A DNA stretch of 64,000 bases, from assembly GCA_034509735.1 (NCBI GenBank), contig JACGWO010000012.1:5764367-5828366 (forward strand), in the 5' to 3' direction. Shown piece after piece: positions 11,482 to 22,896 of the stretch. Positions within the stretch are counted from its first letter, which is position 1, and every line of letters begins with the position of its first letter. Below the pieces are notes generated by a model. That model was given only the letters and a program-made list of their open reading frames with translations, had not been told where the DNA came from and did no database searches. Source of the stretch: Sesamum alatum (Eukaryota > Streptophyta > Magnoliopsida > Lamiales > Pedaliaceae). Both the position numbers and the translations under genes were made by a program.

Positions 11482-14400
11482 ATGGAAGTATTAGACGAGG
11501 ATGAGAGTATGTTGCATAAGGAAGTAGAAGATGAAGAATGCCAGCAACAGGGGATGGCCACCGAGGAAGATGACTGCTCAAACTTTCATATTTTAGTTAA
11601 CGCCATTACCGGTGTTCACAATTTCAATACGATGAGGGTAACTGGTTGTTGCAAGGGAAAAGCTATCAATATTTTAATTGACACAGGGAGTACTCACAAC
11701 TTTGTGGATTTCCAAGTAGCTAGGAGGCTTGGTTGCAAGTTGGACGCCACTGATCCATTTCCCGTGGCTGTTACGAATGGTAGCAGAGTGTATAGTACGC
11801 ATACATGCAAGAGTTTTAATTGGAGAATGCAAGGGGTAGACTTTGTTGCGGAGATGATGACGTTACCCTTGGGTGGCTGCGACGTAGTTCTGGGGGTACA
11901 AAGGCTGGTAACACTTGGAAATATTAACTGGAACTTTAGAGAGCTCAAGATGGAATTCCATATGAACGGGAGGAATATATCGTTAAAGGGCAAGCAACCG
12001 GCAGCAGCTAAATTGGTAGACATTAAGGGTCTGCGAAGGATTTTGCAGAAATCGGGGCAAATGGTTCCATGTTGTTTTCACTATAAGGACAGACAACAGA
12101 AAGAGCAAGGAAGGTTAGACACATTGCTGACTGAGTATGCAGACCTGTTTGAAGAACCTAAAGCACTACCACCTAGGAGAGGGCACGATCACGGGATTAT
12201 TTTATGAGAAGGGACTTCGGCAATCAATATCAGACCCTACAGATATCTTGTTGTTCAGAAGGATGAGATTGAGAAGCTCGTCCAGGAGATGCTTGATTCC
12301 GGAGTTATAAGAGAAAGCAACAACCCGTATTCTTCTCCTGTGGTCTTAGTGAAGAAAAAAGATGGCTCGTGGCGGATGTGTATTGATTACAGAGAGCTAA
12401 ATAAACACACCGTGAAGGATAAATTTTCCTATCCCAGTGATAGAAGAACTTCTGGATGAACTGCACGGTGCCAAGTACTTTTCCAATCGACTTGAGGTTG
12501 GGGTATCATCAAATTCGTATGAAGGAAGAAAATATACTTAAAACAGCATTTAGAACTCATCACGGGCACTACGAGTTCTTGGTCATGTCGTTCGGTCTCA
12601 CTAACGCACCTTCTACCTTCCAAGCATTAATGAATAAGGTTTTCCAACCATATTTGAGGATGTTTATATTGGTGTTTTTCGATGGTATTTTGGTTTATAG
12701 CCGCAGTTGGGATGATCATTTGGTGCAGCTGAGACGCACGCTTGAGTTGTTGCGAGGGAACCAGCTGCTAGTTAAGAGGAACAAGTGCCAGTTCGGTAAA
12801 CGACAAGTAGAGTACCTGGGTCATGTTATCACAGAGGGTGGAGTTGCAGCTGACCCGTTGAAGGTGCAAGCCATGCTTGACTGGCCGCAGCCGTAGACAC
12901 TGAAAGAGTTGAGAGGGTTTCTGGGTCTTACCGGATATTATCAAAGATTCATCAAAGAATACGGTCAGTTAGCACGGCCTCTCACGGAGCTTTTGAAGAA
13001 GGATAAGTTTGTGTGGACTGAAGTTGCCTCGGATGCCTTTGCACGTTTGAAAATAGCTATGAGTCACGCCCCCGTTCTTGTTCTACCCGATTTTTCTAAG
13101 GAATTTACGGTGGAGACTGATGCATCGGGTTCCGGAATAGGAGCTGTTTTGCTGCAACAAGGGAGACCTATCGCATATATGAGCAAGGCATTGAGTGAAA
13201 AGCAACTTGGCATGTCGGTCTATGACAAGGAAATGCTCGTTGTGGTCACGGCAGTATTGAAATGGAGACCTTACCTCATAGGGAAACATTTCTTCATCAA
13301 AACGGATCATCAAAGTCTGAAGTATCTAATGGAGCAGAGGATATCCACCCCAAGCCAACAAAGATGGATCTCAAAATTGATGGGATATGACTAAACTATC
13401 TGCTACAAAAGGGGTCAAGAGAACATTGTGGCTTACGCCCTCTCCAGAATTCAGCATTCAGACACGGAATAGATCCTTTCTCTGAATAGTATAACCTCCG
13501 TTGACGGTGGGTTGCTAGACATGGTCAAGGACAGTTGGGTTGACGACGACAAAATTCAAGAATTGATACAACTTGAGGGTCGGAATCCTGATAGCAAACC
13601 GCATTATTCTTGGAAGGGGGGCATTTTAACTCGCAAAGAGAAACTGATGGTGGGAAGAAATCCGGGGGTAAGGCAAAGCATCTTGCAATTGTTCCATGGT
13701 AGTGCACTAGGAGGACATTCAGGTCTGGAAAATACACTCCATAGGCTCAAAAGTGTAGTATACTGGAAGGGGTTGAAACAGGATGTGCATGGGTTTATCA
13801 AAGATTGTATTGTCTGCCAACAGAACAAACATGAAAATGTATTGCCGCCCGGACCGCTGCAGCCATTACCGGTCCCTAATAGAATATGGGAGGACATCTC
13901 CATGGATTTTGTAGAAGGATTACCCACCTCTGCAGGGAAGGACACGATCTTGGTGGTGGTCGATAGGCTGAGCAAATATGCTCACTTCCTAGCCCTCAAA
14001 CAACCATTTTCGGCTGTTGTGGTTGCTCGGCTATTCATGGAGAATATTTTCAAGTTACATGGAATGCCGAAGTCAATTTGTCAGCGATAGAGATCCGGTG
14101 TTTATGAGCAAATTTTGGCAAGAGTATTTTCAGCTGCAAGGGGTCCAACTCAAGCCATCCACGGCCTACCATCCGCAAACAGATGGACAAACGGAGGTTG
14201 TTAATAAATGCCTTGAATGCTACTTGCGTTGCATGACAGGAGATCGACCTAAAGAATGAGCACATTGGTTGCCACTCGTTGAATGGTGGTACAACACCTC
14301 GTTTCACTCCTCTATTCGGACTACTCCATATGAGGTAGTTTATGGGAAACCACCACCAATGTTGATTCCGTACGAGGCTTTAGGGTCTTCTCTAGATGTT

Positions 14401-14937
14401 GTTGATAGAAGTTTACAACACAGGGAAGCCACTGTTAGGATACTCAAGGAACATCTTCACAATGCTCAACACAGAATGAAGGTTCAAGCAGACAAGAAGA
14501 TAAGCGAAAGGGAATTTGTTGTGGGGGACTTGGTTTTTGTGAAGCTGCGACCTTACAAATAGACGTCCTTGAAATCACACAACGTTCATAAGCTCACACC
14601 AAGGCTCTTCGGGCCCTTTAAGGTGCTGCAGTGAGTGGGAGCTGTAGCCTACAGACTGGAGTTGCCGGAGGGGACAAGGATTCACCCCGTTTTTCATGTC
14701 TCACAGCTCAAAAAGAAAACAGGCTCATCCTCGTGCAAGCCATATTTACCTACTACACTGACAACACATGGGCATGTCATCTTGGAGCCGGAAGCTATGC
14801 TTGATCGTCATGTAGTCAAGAAGAACAACAGACCTGTCACTCAAGTTCTTGTCAAGTGGTACAATGCACCATCTGAAGAGAGTTCGTGGGAGAATTTATA
14901 TGATTTGCAGGCTTGGTTTCCCAACTTCCGTCCTTGA
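11482..14937 (+). pseudogene. Chromovirus pol polyprotein remnant with C-terminal chromodomain
   Basis: Protease: LIDTGSTHNFVD at about 11675. Reverse transcriptase: VVLVKKKDGSWRMCIDYREL (about 12340), a frame break near 12430, then IDLRLGYHQIRM. The active-site box reads FFDG (12681-12686 is Asp-Gly) instead of the usual two Asp. TAG at 12895-12897 follows WPQP. RNase H: VETDASGSGIGAVL and IKTDHQSLKYL. Integrase: an HHCC-like zinc domain (HGSALGGHS... CIVCQQNK), a core with DFVEGLP and VVDRLSKYAHF, a frameshift near 14080, and [17 protein letters not shown]. Further stops are at 14257-14259 and 14560-14562. The C-terminus has the chromodomain signature VLVKWYNAPSEESSWENLYD (about 14840-14905), which in this clade guides insertion by reading chromatin marks. 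Confidence 0.9.
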
Positions 14938-14967
14938 GGACAAGGACGTTTTCAGGGGGAGGGGAAT

Positions 14968-15317
14968 TGCAACCAGCCAGAAAATTAGACATAAAAAACG
15001 TAATAAGGGAGGGGGCGCTTTTGTTAGTAAAAGCACGCCTTCGAAATCGTTAGTGTTAGTTGATGGTAGCAGCGGCAATAAATCACGCTTTAGCAACAAC
15101 GCGTTAACAGTTACGGGGGAAGAAACCCAATCGCGATGTATAAATACAATTTTGTTGCCACAATGAGGGATAGCGCCATTTTCTGGTAAGTTCTTCTTCT
15201 CTAAAACTCTGTTTCTGTTAAGCTTGGCAATTGGAGATTGCACCAGGACTGATTCGGATTCTCGGTCCTCTGAGTTTCTCTCTGGTTTTCTCAGCTCAAT
15301 TGTTTCAGCTGGTACCA
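14968..15317 (+). repeat. 3' LTR of the chromovirus
   Basis: A 350-bp LTR starting TGCAACC directly after the purine tract and ending GGTACCA, followed by the duplicated CTCTC. The close match to the 5' LTR suggests a fairly recent insertion. Confidence 0.93.
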
Positions 15318-16914
15318 CTCTCTGTTAATAGCATCGCTATTCAGGTGAAGCTTTTCTAGCATTATGCAGCCTGCTCAACGAGTTTGGAATGGACCCTGAT
15401 AATCTATTGTGAGACAAGTCCAAGTTCACAAGATTTGTTAAAGACTCGACTTCTGATGGAATAGCACCCCTGAAGGTGTTGTAGGCTAGGCTAAAGGAAA
15501 CCGAAATGGAGGATAGACTCATAATTTCTGGAGGTATTGAACCGTTGATATTGTTACGTGAAACGTCTAAGGTTAGCAAGTTGCTACAGTTGCTAAGACT
15601 ACGAGGTATATTCCCATGGAAATCATTTGGCATCAAGTATAGATGGTCCAACACAGTCAAGTTACCGAATGAAAACGGTAGCTCATGTGTCAATCTGTTT
15701 GCTCCAAGGTAAATTTCTTGCAACTTCATAAGTTTACCAATGGAAAAAGGAATAGGGCCTTCAAGATCATTCCTTTCGATATCTAAGCTAGTGAGACCAA
15801 GGAGGTTACTAGAAGGAATTCTTCCATGTAACTGATTTCTACCAATAGACAAGTAACTTAAGCGACTTGAAAGATTGCCGATGGAATCTGGCAATGAACC
15901 AGTCAAACTATTATCAAAGAATGCAAGACTTTCAAGGCTAGTGCAATTAGTCATGGATGAAATGAAACTTATATCCCCCTTCAAATGGTTATATGAAACA
16001 ATTAGGTACTTAAGAGCTGAAAGCCCTCTAAAATTCTTCGTTATTTCCCCTGTGAAAATGGTTAAAGACAGGTTTATTCTTTCGAGTGAGGAAGAATTTA
16101 AAATGATTGTCTCCCAAATCAAGAAGTCTCAAATTTGGAAATCTGAAGCCTATCTCAGGAAGTATGCTTCCTTGGAGTTGATTGGAACGCATTACTGGAA
16201 ATGCTGTACACGGCAAAAGGAATTTCACCAGTCAAGCTATTTTCATCTAAATTTAGCAGTCTCAGGTATTGAGTGTAGTCGGACAAGTGACTCCGGAAGT
16301 TGTCGTTGCAAGCCACAGTTTGCCAAAGAAAGTACAAACAGGCGGGTGAGATTTCATATGAATGGTGTGATAGTCCCTGAGAGCCTGTTTCTTGATAAGC
16401 CTAAAGCTTCAAGTTCGATGAGAGAACCTAGCTCAGAGATAAGATCATTGTCAATCAAATTCAGGTAATAAAGATGTCTACATTGTGACAGATTTCTTGG
16501 AATTTCACCACTAAAAGAATTGTTACTAAATTCAATCTGTTCAAGCCTCCGCAGTCGACCAATTTCTTCCGGGATTTGGCCATGGAAGCTGTTGTTTTGT
16601 AAAGTGATGTATCTGAGGAGAGAAAGATTACCTATATGAGATGAAAGGGATCCCGTTAGGCCTCGAGACATGAGATCAATTGACACTACTCTGTCTTGAT
16701 GCCTTTTGCTGCACAAAATGCCTTTCCAGCTGCAGAAAGGAAGTGTTTCATTCCATGAGTTCACCACATCCATTGGATCATGATCTATGGCATTCTTGAA
16801 GGCCAGCAATGCTTGTAAATCGGTTTCGTTGTTTTTGCATGTCGCAGGGGTAGTGGAAAAGTGGAAGAAGAACAACATAATAATAGAGGGACTAATCATC
16901 GAAAGTTTTGCCAT

Positions 16915-17215
16915 AGTTTCTTGGTACGAAATGGATAACAATGTTTCTTGGTTTTATTGAAGGATCATGCTTATAGTTGTTGATTTTTCATACTTGATTC
17001 AGTTTGTCATTAAATCATGGACCCCTTAGCTGAACTTTTCAACTAATTATTGGATGATGACTTAGTAAATATCATGAAAGTTCAGCAGTCGACATTTCTT
17101 TCTCAAAACGATCCGATTTCACGTTTTCTGCTTCTTATAGAACTACTCAGAATGTTGGATACAAAGCAAAATACAATTGAGAATCCATTTGGGAAGTTGC
17201 CGGAGAGATTGATAA
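16915..17215. other. Spacer between tandem receptor kinases
   Basis: This spacer of about 300 bp holds the 3' flank of the intact kinase and the 5' flank of the dead one. I see no gene or repeat. It is the only original DNA separating the two tandem copies. Confidence 0.5.
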
Positions 17216-20200
17216 CTAGTTGGTTCTCTCAACAAGAAGAGAATTTCTTACTTTCTTTAGCTCATTAACAGCATCTGTCATCGACATTCGATCCCTGGGA
17301 AGTTCCTCTGAGCATGCCACTCCAATACTTAATATAGAAACCATGCATTCCCTTTTCTTGTCATTTATGTTGAGTTCTTGAAGCAAAAATGGGTCTGCTA
17401 TTTCTGTTACGCGGCCCGGTGAGGCACTGCTAACAAAATTGTGAAGGTTTATATGATCCTCAAATGCATCATTCGTCGGTCTTCTGTTCGTGAACATCTC
17501 CAGCAGAAGAATACCGTAACTGTATACATCCCCTTGTGTTGAAACCATGTCCACCATGCCATATTCTGAGGAAATTCAAGATATAAAATTAGCTTGAGAG
17601 GACGCCAGAAACGAAGAAATAAGATTTGTTTATTAACCTATGAAACTTCGAAGAGATAAAAGTTAAGAAGCATGCCTGGAGCAATATAGCCTACGGTCCC
17701 CTTGATTGCAGCTGAACTGCTTCCGTTTGCAGGAAAATCTCGTGATAAGTTGGAAATAGCTTTGGCTAATCCGAAATCACCGACATGGGCAGTCATATCG
17801 TCATCCAAAAGAATATTACTCGGCTTCACATCACCATGAATGATAGTTGTGTCGGTACCAAAATGAAGGTACTCGAGTGCAGATGCAATGTCAATAGCTA
17901 TATTCAGCCTCTGAATCATGGTAAGATTTTTTCTGTTTCCGTCTTGTTCGCTTTCTTCCTCTGCATTGTGATGTAACCATTTCTCCAAACTCTCATTGGG
18001 TTTGAATTCATAAACCAATGCCTTAAAGTCCCGGCCTTGGAAATCTGTACTAGAACAGATGCTCAATATTTTGAGAAGGTTTCTGTGCCTTATCCCTCTT
18101 AATGCATTGCATTCTGCCATGAAGCTCTTTGAAGCTCCTTTTACATTGAGATTGAGAACCTTCACTGCCACCATTGTTTCTCCATCATCAAGAATTCCTT
18201 TGTAAACCGATCCAAACCGTCCAGCACCAATCAAATTAGCCTCAGAGAACCCCTCAGTGGCTTCCAACAGATTTCTATAAGAAAGCCTCATGAACTGGCC
18301 CTTCAATGATTCCATGGAAGCCCTGCTTTTCACCAACGTTATTCTTTTGTACACAAATACATAAACAAATCCCATTAGAATACAAAACAGACTTCCGGCA
18401 ACTACTGTTGGGATTATAATTATCAGAACCTTTGGGAACTTCCTCTTTTTGGGATGTGATGATGGACAAGAATGTAACTTCAACTCAGCAATACCTCCAC
18501 ATATATCATTGTTTCCATCAACTGATATTGCACTTCTGTTTTTGAACACTCCTGACGATGGGACTTCCCCTTGCAACCTATTGAAAGAGAGATTCAAACT
18601 TAACAAACGAAGATCAGCTAGAAAACTTGGAATTGGCCCTGAGAGGTTATTTCTTGAAAGATCCAAGTCTTGTAGACCACTTAAAGCACTTATTCCTGCA
18701 GGTATTTCTCCATCGAATGAATTTCCCTCCAGGTGAAGACGTTGCAAGCTAACACAAGTGCTCAAACTGTTTGGGATAAATCCTGATAACAGATTATTGG
18801 ACAAGTCCAAGTCTGCAAGATTTCTCAGAAGCCCAACTTCTTGTGGAATAGGTCCTGTAAATGCATTGTAGGCTAGACTGAACGAAATGGAAACGGAGGA
18901 GAGGCTTAAAATTTCTCGAGGTATTTCACCATTGAGATTGTTATGAGAAAGATCAAAGGTTAACAAATTGCGAAAGTGGCTGAAACTCTGAGGTAAATTC
19001 CCAGAAATATTGTTGTACCCCAAGTATAGATGATTCAACAAAGCCAAGTTTCCCAATGAAGGTGGTAGATCATTTGTGAATCTGTTTGCTTCTAAATTGA
19101 TTTCTTGCAACTTAAAAAGCTTGCCAATAGAGGAAGGGATCGGCCCGGATAGATAATTATGTCCTAAATCCAAGTAAGTGAGATTGAGAAGTTTTTCAAT
19201 GCCGAAAGGAATGCTTCCATGTATCTGATTACTAGACAATGATAAGTAGGTAAGTTGGCTGGAAAGATTAGCAATGGAATCAGGCAACGAACCGTTGAGA
19301 AGATTATGACTGACTGCAAGAACTTTCAAGCTGGTGCAATTTTTCAAAGAGGAAATGAAACTGAAATCACCCCAGAAGTTATTCCCTGACAAGAAAAAGT
19401 ACTCAAGATTTGTAAGTCTTTCAAAGTTACTCATCATCGGCCCTGTAAGATTGTTCGAAGACAAATTTATCGCTGTAAGGGAGGAAGCATTTGACAAAGA
19501 ACTCGGAATTTCTCCAGTGAACTGATTCTCCCCAAGATCAAGATTCCTAACATTAGGCAGTGTGAAAGCTACATCAGCAGGAATGGTTCCTTCAAGTCGA
19601 TTCGACCTCACTGTAAACACAAAGATGGTGGAAATATTGAAAAGGCCAGAAGGAATGTGGCCGGTTAATCTGTTTCCAGCTAATTGGAGCAATCTCAGGT
19701 TTTGAAGTTGGACAATTGAGACTGGAATTACACCTTCCAGGCCACAATCTCCTAATGAAAGTCGGTTCAGAAGCGTAAGGTTTCCAATGGAAGGAGGGAT
19801 AGTTCCTGAGAGTCTGTTTCTTGACAGGCCTACAGCTTCAAGTTTGGACAAAGATCCTAGTTCTGGGAATATAGTTCCTGTCAGGTCGTTGTCGATCAAG
19901 TTAAGGTAGTAAAGATTTCTGCACTGCGTCAGGTTTCTTGGGATCTCACCACCAAAAGAATTATTGCTAAATTCTACGTACTCAAGGCGCCTCAAACGGC
20001 CAATTTCTTCTGGAATTTGGCCGCGGAAGCTGTTATTTTGAAGAGTGATGCTTCTTAGGAATGAGAGATTACCTAAATGAGGCGAAAGAGACCCCACCAA
20101 GCCTCGGGACATGAGGTTTATGGAAACAACTCTATCGCGGTGTCTGTGACTGCACGTCACACCTTGCCACCTGCAAAAGTGCATCGTTTCGTTCCAAGAG

Positions 20201-20367
20201 CTCAGCGCCCCAAACGGATCATCGTCTATAGCAGCCTTGAGCGCTAGCAACGCCGCCCCGTCCGTCCCATTATTCGCACACGTTGCCGGTGTAATAACAA
20301 AGTACAAGAAAAAGATGAGGAAGCAAAATATGATTGGGCTGCAAGAGAAAAATGAGTTCTTCGCCAT
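17216..20367 (-). CDS. LRR receptor-like kinase, EFR/Xa21-like subfamily XII, non-RD
   Basis: Two exons, 20367-17676 and 17565-17216, encode 1013 residues. I chose the ATG at 20365-20367 (MAKNSFFSCSPIIFC) over an in-frame one at 20436 because it starts a clean signal peptide. Then come the LRR N-cap (SSWNETMHFCRWQGVTC), about twenty LRRs, one membrane span (VLIIIIPTVVAGSLFCILMG), and a kinase: glycine loop GAGRFGSVYKG, VAVKVLNL, catalytic loop IIHGDVKPSN, DFG, and GTVGYIAPEYG across the intron. HGD in place of HRD makes it a non-RD kinase, the class that includes immune receptors for microbial patterns at the plasma membrane. The intron (17566-17675) begins with GC rather than GT. Length and intron position fit EFR-like genes; the ligand cannot be inferred. 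Confidence 0.9.
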
Positions 20368-20828
20368 CACGTATGTTAGAAAGCTTGCATGCTGTAAATG
20401 GAGTATCCATGAACAGTTATATGCTTTTTCATGCAAAGATTTACGAATATCTAATCAAGAAAATGAGGAAAATCAGCTGCAGTCGGCCCCATACACGCCC
20501 ATTGAATCAAAATCATGATGATCTTTCTTGATAACAAGTCTAGCTAGACGCGTGGTTTTGAAACTTGTCAGAGTTCGTGAAATTGTTTGGACAAAAAACT
20601 GGCAAGTGGACAGAGTTCAGACCGTAGTGACATATGTGAATTCAGTTATTAGTGGCATTATTTTGACTTCATGGTTTGAGCTTTGGTCAAGAAGAGGAAG
20701 AGAAGACTAAAGATTTGTTATTGTGCAATGTGAACTGATTTGGGAACGTGGGAATTCTCTTGAGCCACTTGTGATGAACAGTTTCTTTCCAGATTGAGTT
20801 ACTTTATTTACAACTTGAAAAATATATA

Positions 20829-21199
20829 GGCAAAATTATATTTTTAGTCTCGTAACTATAATTATAAGTCTTTAGTACTTTTGATTCCGTTAATTTATTC
20901 TTTTTATACATTTAATTATTTTTTTGATAAATTTAATCCTGAACATCTCACGTTTGGTCTTTGTTTGGTAAATTTAGTCTTGTATTTATAACTATGGCCC
21001 TATTTTTACTCGAGTAAATCTCATTTTTTGTCTTGTAATTATATGTCACAAGGACTAAATTTGTCAAAAAAAAGATGATCAAATCTGATATGTGTTGGAC
21101 TGAATTTATCAAAAATATGACTAAATGTGTAAATAAAGTAAGTTACAGGACCAAAGTGCTAACGACCTAAAATTATAAGACTAAAAATATAATTTTGTC
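20829..21199. mobile_element. Small foldback MITE with 9-bp target duplication
   Basis: A 371-bp AT-rich unit upstream of the receptor kinase, with left end GGCAAAATTATATTTTTAGTC and right end its inverse (GACTAAAAATATAATTTTGTC). AAATATATA flanks it (20820-20828 and 21200-21208). It has no coding capacity. The duplication size suggests Mutator-type mobility. The DNA between the kinase start and this element (20368-20828) should contain the promoter, but I see no certain TATA box. Confidence 0.75.
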
Positions 21200-21746
21200 A
21201 AATATATATGACCTGTTAAAACACTACGTAATTCCATCAATAAACTCATATTATAATAAATTGGAGATAAATTACAGGAAACTCACGTTGTGTTTGGATA
21301 TATTTTCAGATTGTTTTGTATTTATTTGTGGATATATAGAAAGAAAATAAAGATAAATAAATATGTGTTAGAAATAGTGTGCATGTTTGGATTTGTTTTT
21401 GGAAATAACTTAAAATAGTGTAAAAAAAAATGTATTGTATGTTTGGTTTTGTATCTTGGGGGACAAAAATCACCATTCATTGTCAAATCATGTCTCTTTT
21501 ATATGTATTTATATATATATATATGTACATATTACTATTTACTTATTTATAGGTGGATTGAATTATATATATTATTGTATGTATATTCGTATGAAAAATC
21601 AAAACTCAATTTATTTTTTTTTATTTCATAAATAATAATTATATATTTAATAAATAATGTTATGCACACTAGAAGTAGGTTAAGAATTTTAATGGACGTT
21701 ATGTTCGGATTGTTAAAGTTAAATAGAATATTTCGATAATAAATTT

Positions 21747-22888
21747 GGGCTAAACTCCAATTTACCCACCTGTGTTTTCGCGAAATAGCTAAAAACCCCC
21801 CTTGTGATTTGAAAATAGGTAAAAAGTCCCACTGTGTTTTAATAAATGAAGCACAAAAACCCCCCTTCCATTAGAAATTAACGGAAGGTGGGGTGCACGC
21901 GCTTGAAGTGCGATTAGGCTTGATTTTTTGCGCGTTTTGACCTTTTGTTGGTCCTTAATTGACTAAAATACCCCTATATTGTATCTAAAATTACCATGGT
22001 CCAAATTCATTTTTTTAAGCATTTCTTTTTGTTTCCTATCTCCCAAAAATTATAAATACTTTTTATTCTTAAATAAATTTATATTAGTATCAAAATACCA
22101 AAAAAATAAAAAAATTGTACTAAATATTATATTTTAAATTGAGATATCTATATAAATATGATGTTAAATTTATAAATTAATTTAAATATTTTTTAATTAT
22201 ATTTAACATATACAAAATAATTAATTAAATATCTAATAATTATTATAATTACTTAAAATTACTCTTAATTACTTAAAATATATATTTAATGAATATAAAT
22301 AAATAATTAAAAAAATGGGGGCGGCGGCCATCACAGCCGCCCCGCACAAAGGGGCGACGGAGATGCCGTCACCCCACCACAAAACGGAGCTGGTCTGGGC
22401 GACAGCATCTCCGTCGCCCAGACCAGCTTGACTAGGCGACGGCGACGTCGCCAGACTAGGGAGCAACAGCGGGGTGGGGGGTGGGGGAGTAGGGTTTTCT
22501 TTTTCTTTTTCTTTTTAATTTTTATATATAAATAATAATTTTGTTTTTTATAATTTTTAATTATTTATATATAAAATAAATTAAAATTTTTTGGATCCAG
22601 ACCATGCATTTTTCTACGATCTAACGGTTGAAATTAATTGCTTAGATCTGACGGTTATTATATAATCAAATGAGATCCAACGATCATAAATAAAAAAGTA
22701 ATAAATAATAAAAAGGGCTTAACGGTCAAACGGAAAAAAAGTTGACGCCGTTAAGTCAATTTAACGGAAAGGGGCGATTGAGCTATATTTAATAAAACAG
22801 AAGGGGATTTTTTTTGCCTATTTTTAAAACACAAGGGATTTTTTAGCCGAATTTTTTAAAATACAGGGGGGTTTTATGCAATTAAGCC
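21747..22888. mobile_element. Foldback element with GC-rich hairpin core
   Basis: The ends are inverted: GGGCTAAACTCCAATTTACC at the left, and TGCAATTAAGCC at the right. Subterminal tracts such as AAAACCCCCCTTGTG and CACAAGGGATTTTTTAGCC are also inverted. ATAAATTT flanks both sides (21739-21746 and 22889-22896). The middle is very AT-rich except for 22316-22490, a GC-rich block that can fold into several hairpins. It is a non-autonomous element, probably MULE-like. No gene is present. Confidence 0.7.
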
Positions 22889-22896
22889 ATAAATTT

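Larger units (their letters stand above)
10156..15317 (+). mobile_element. Ty3/gypsy chromovirus, complete outline, defective genes
   Basis: The LTRs 10156-10502 and 14968-15317 both begin TGCAACCAGCC and end GGTACCA. CTCTC flanks both sides (10151-10155 and 15318-15322), a clean 5-bp target duplication. A primer-binding site TGGTATCAGAGC (10506-10517) matches the initiator Met tRNA, and a polypurine tract (14951-14967) precedes the right LTR. The order is gag, protease, RT, RNase H, integrase, chromodomain. The element inserted in the LRR part of a receptor-kinase pseudogene. All frames contain stops and shifts, and the reverse-transcriptase active site is mutated. Confidence 0.95.
9845..16914 (-). 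pseudogene. LRR receptor-like kinase pseudogene, split by a gypsy element
   Basis: This is a dead tandem copy of the intact receptor kinase at 17216-20367. On the minus strand, ATG at 16912-16914 starts a signal peptide (MAKLSMISPSIIMLFFFHF) and an LRR N-cap (NSWNETLPFCSWKGILCS), then LRRs of the LxxNxLxGxIP type. Frames break at about 16350, 16230 and 16120, with losses relative to the intact copy. LRRs continue to 15323, where a gypsy element (10156-15317) is inserted. They resume at 10150 (GLQDLDLS, then NLSGPIP). Near 10045 a deletion fuses the last LRR straight to the kinase (KWLHQTSDDESRNLS), removing the membrane span and the N-lobe. The catalytic loop reads VHGNLKPSN, with Asn for the catalytic Asp. 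A further deletion joins NILLDEN to a GYIP remnant near 9860. Confidence 0.85.

Noticed and set aside
11694..12023. Minus-strand open frame of 109 codons
   Set aside because: It is antisense to the chromovirus protease region and has no recognisable content.
15506..16468. Plus-strand open frames of 68 and 197 codons
   Set aside because: They lie exactly opposite the LRR pseudogene and have no domain features; they are shadows of LRR codon usage.
20434..20436. Upstream in-frame ATG for the receptor kinase
   Set aside because: It would add 23 residues before the signal peptide; the ATG at 20365-20367 starts a normal signal sequence and matches the start of the paralogue.
22269..22466. Minus-strand open frame of 65 codons over the GC-rich core
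   Set aside because: The openness follows from GC-rich hairpin sequence; there is no homology or start context to support a gene.
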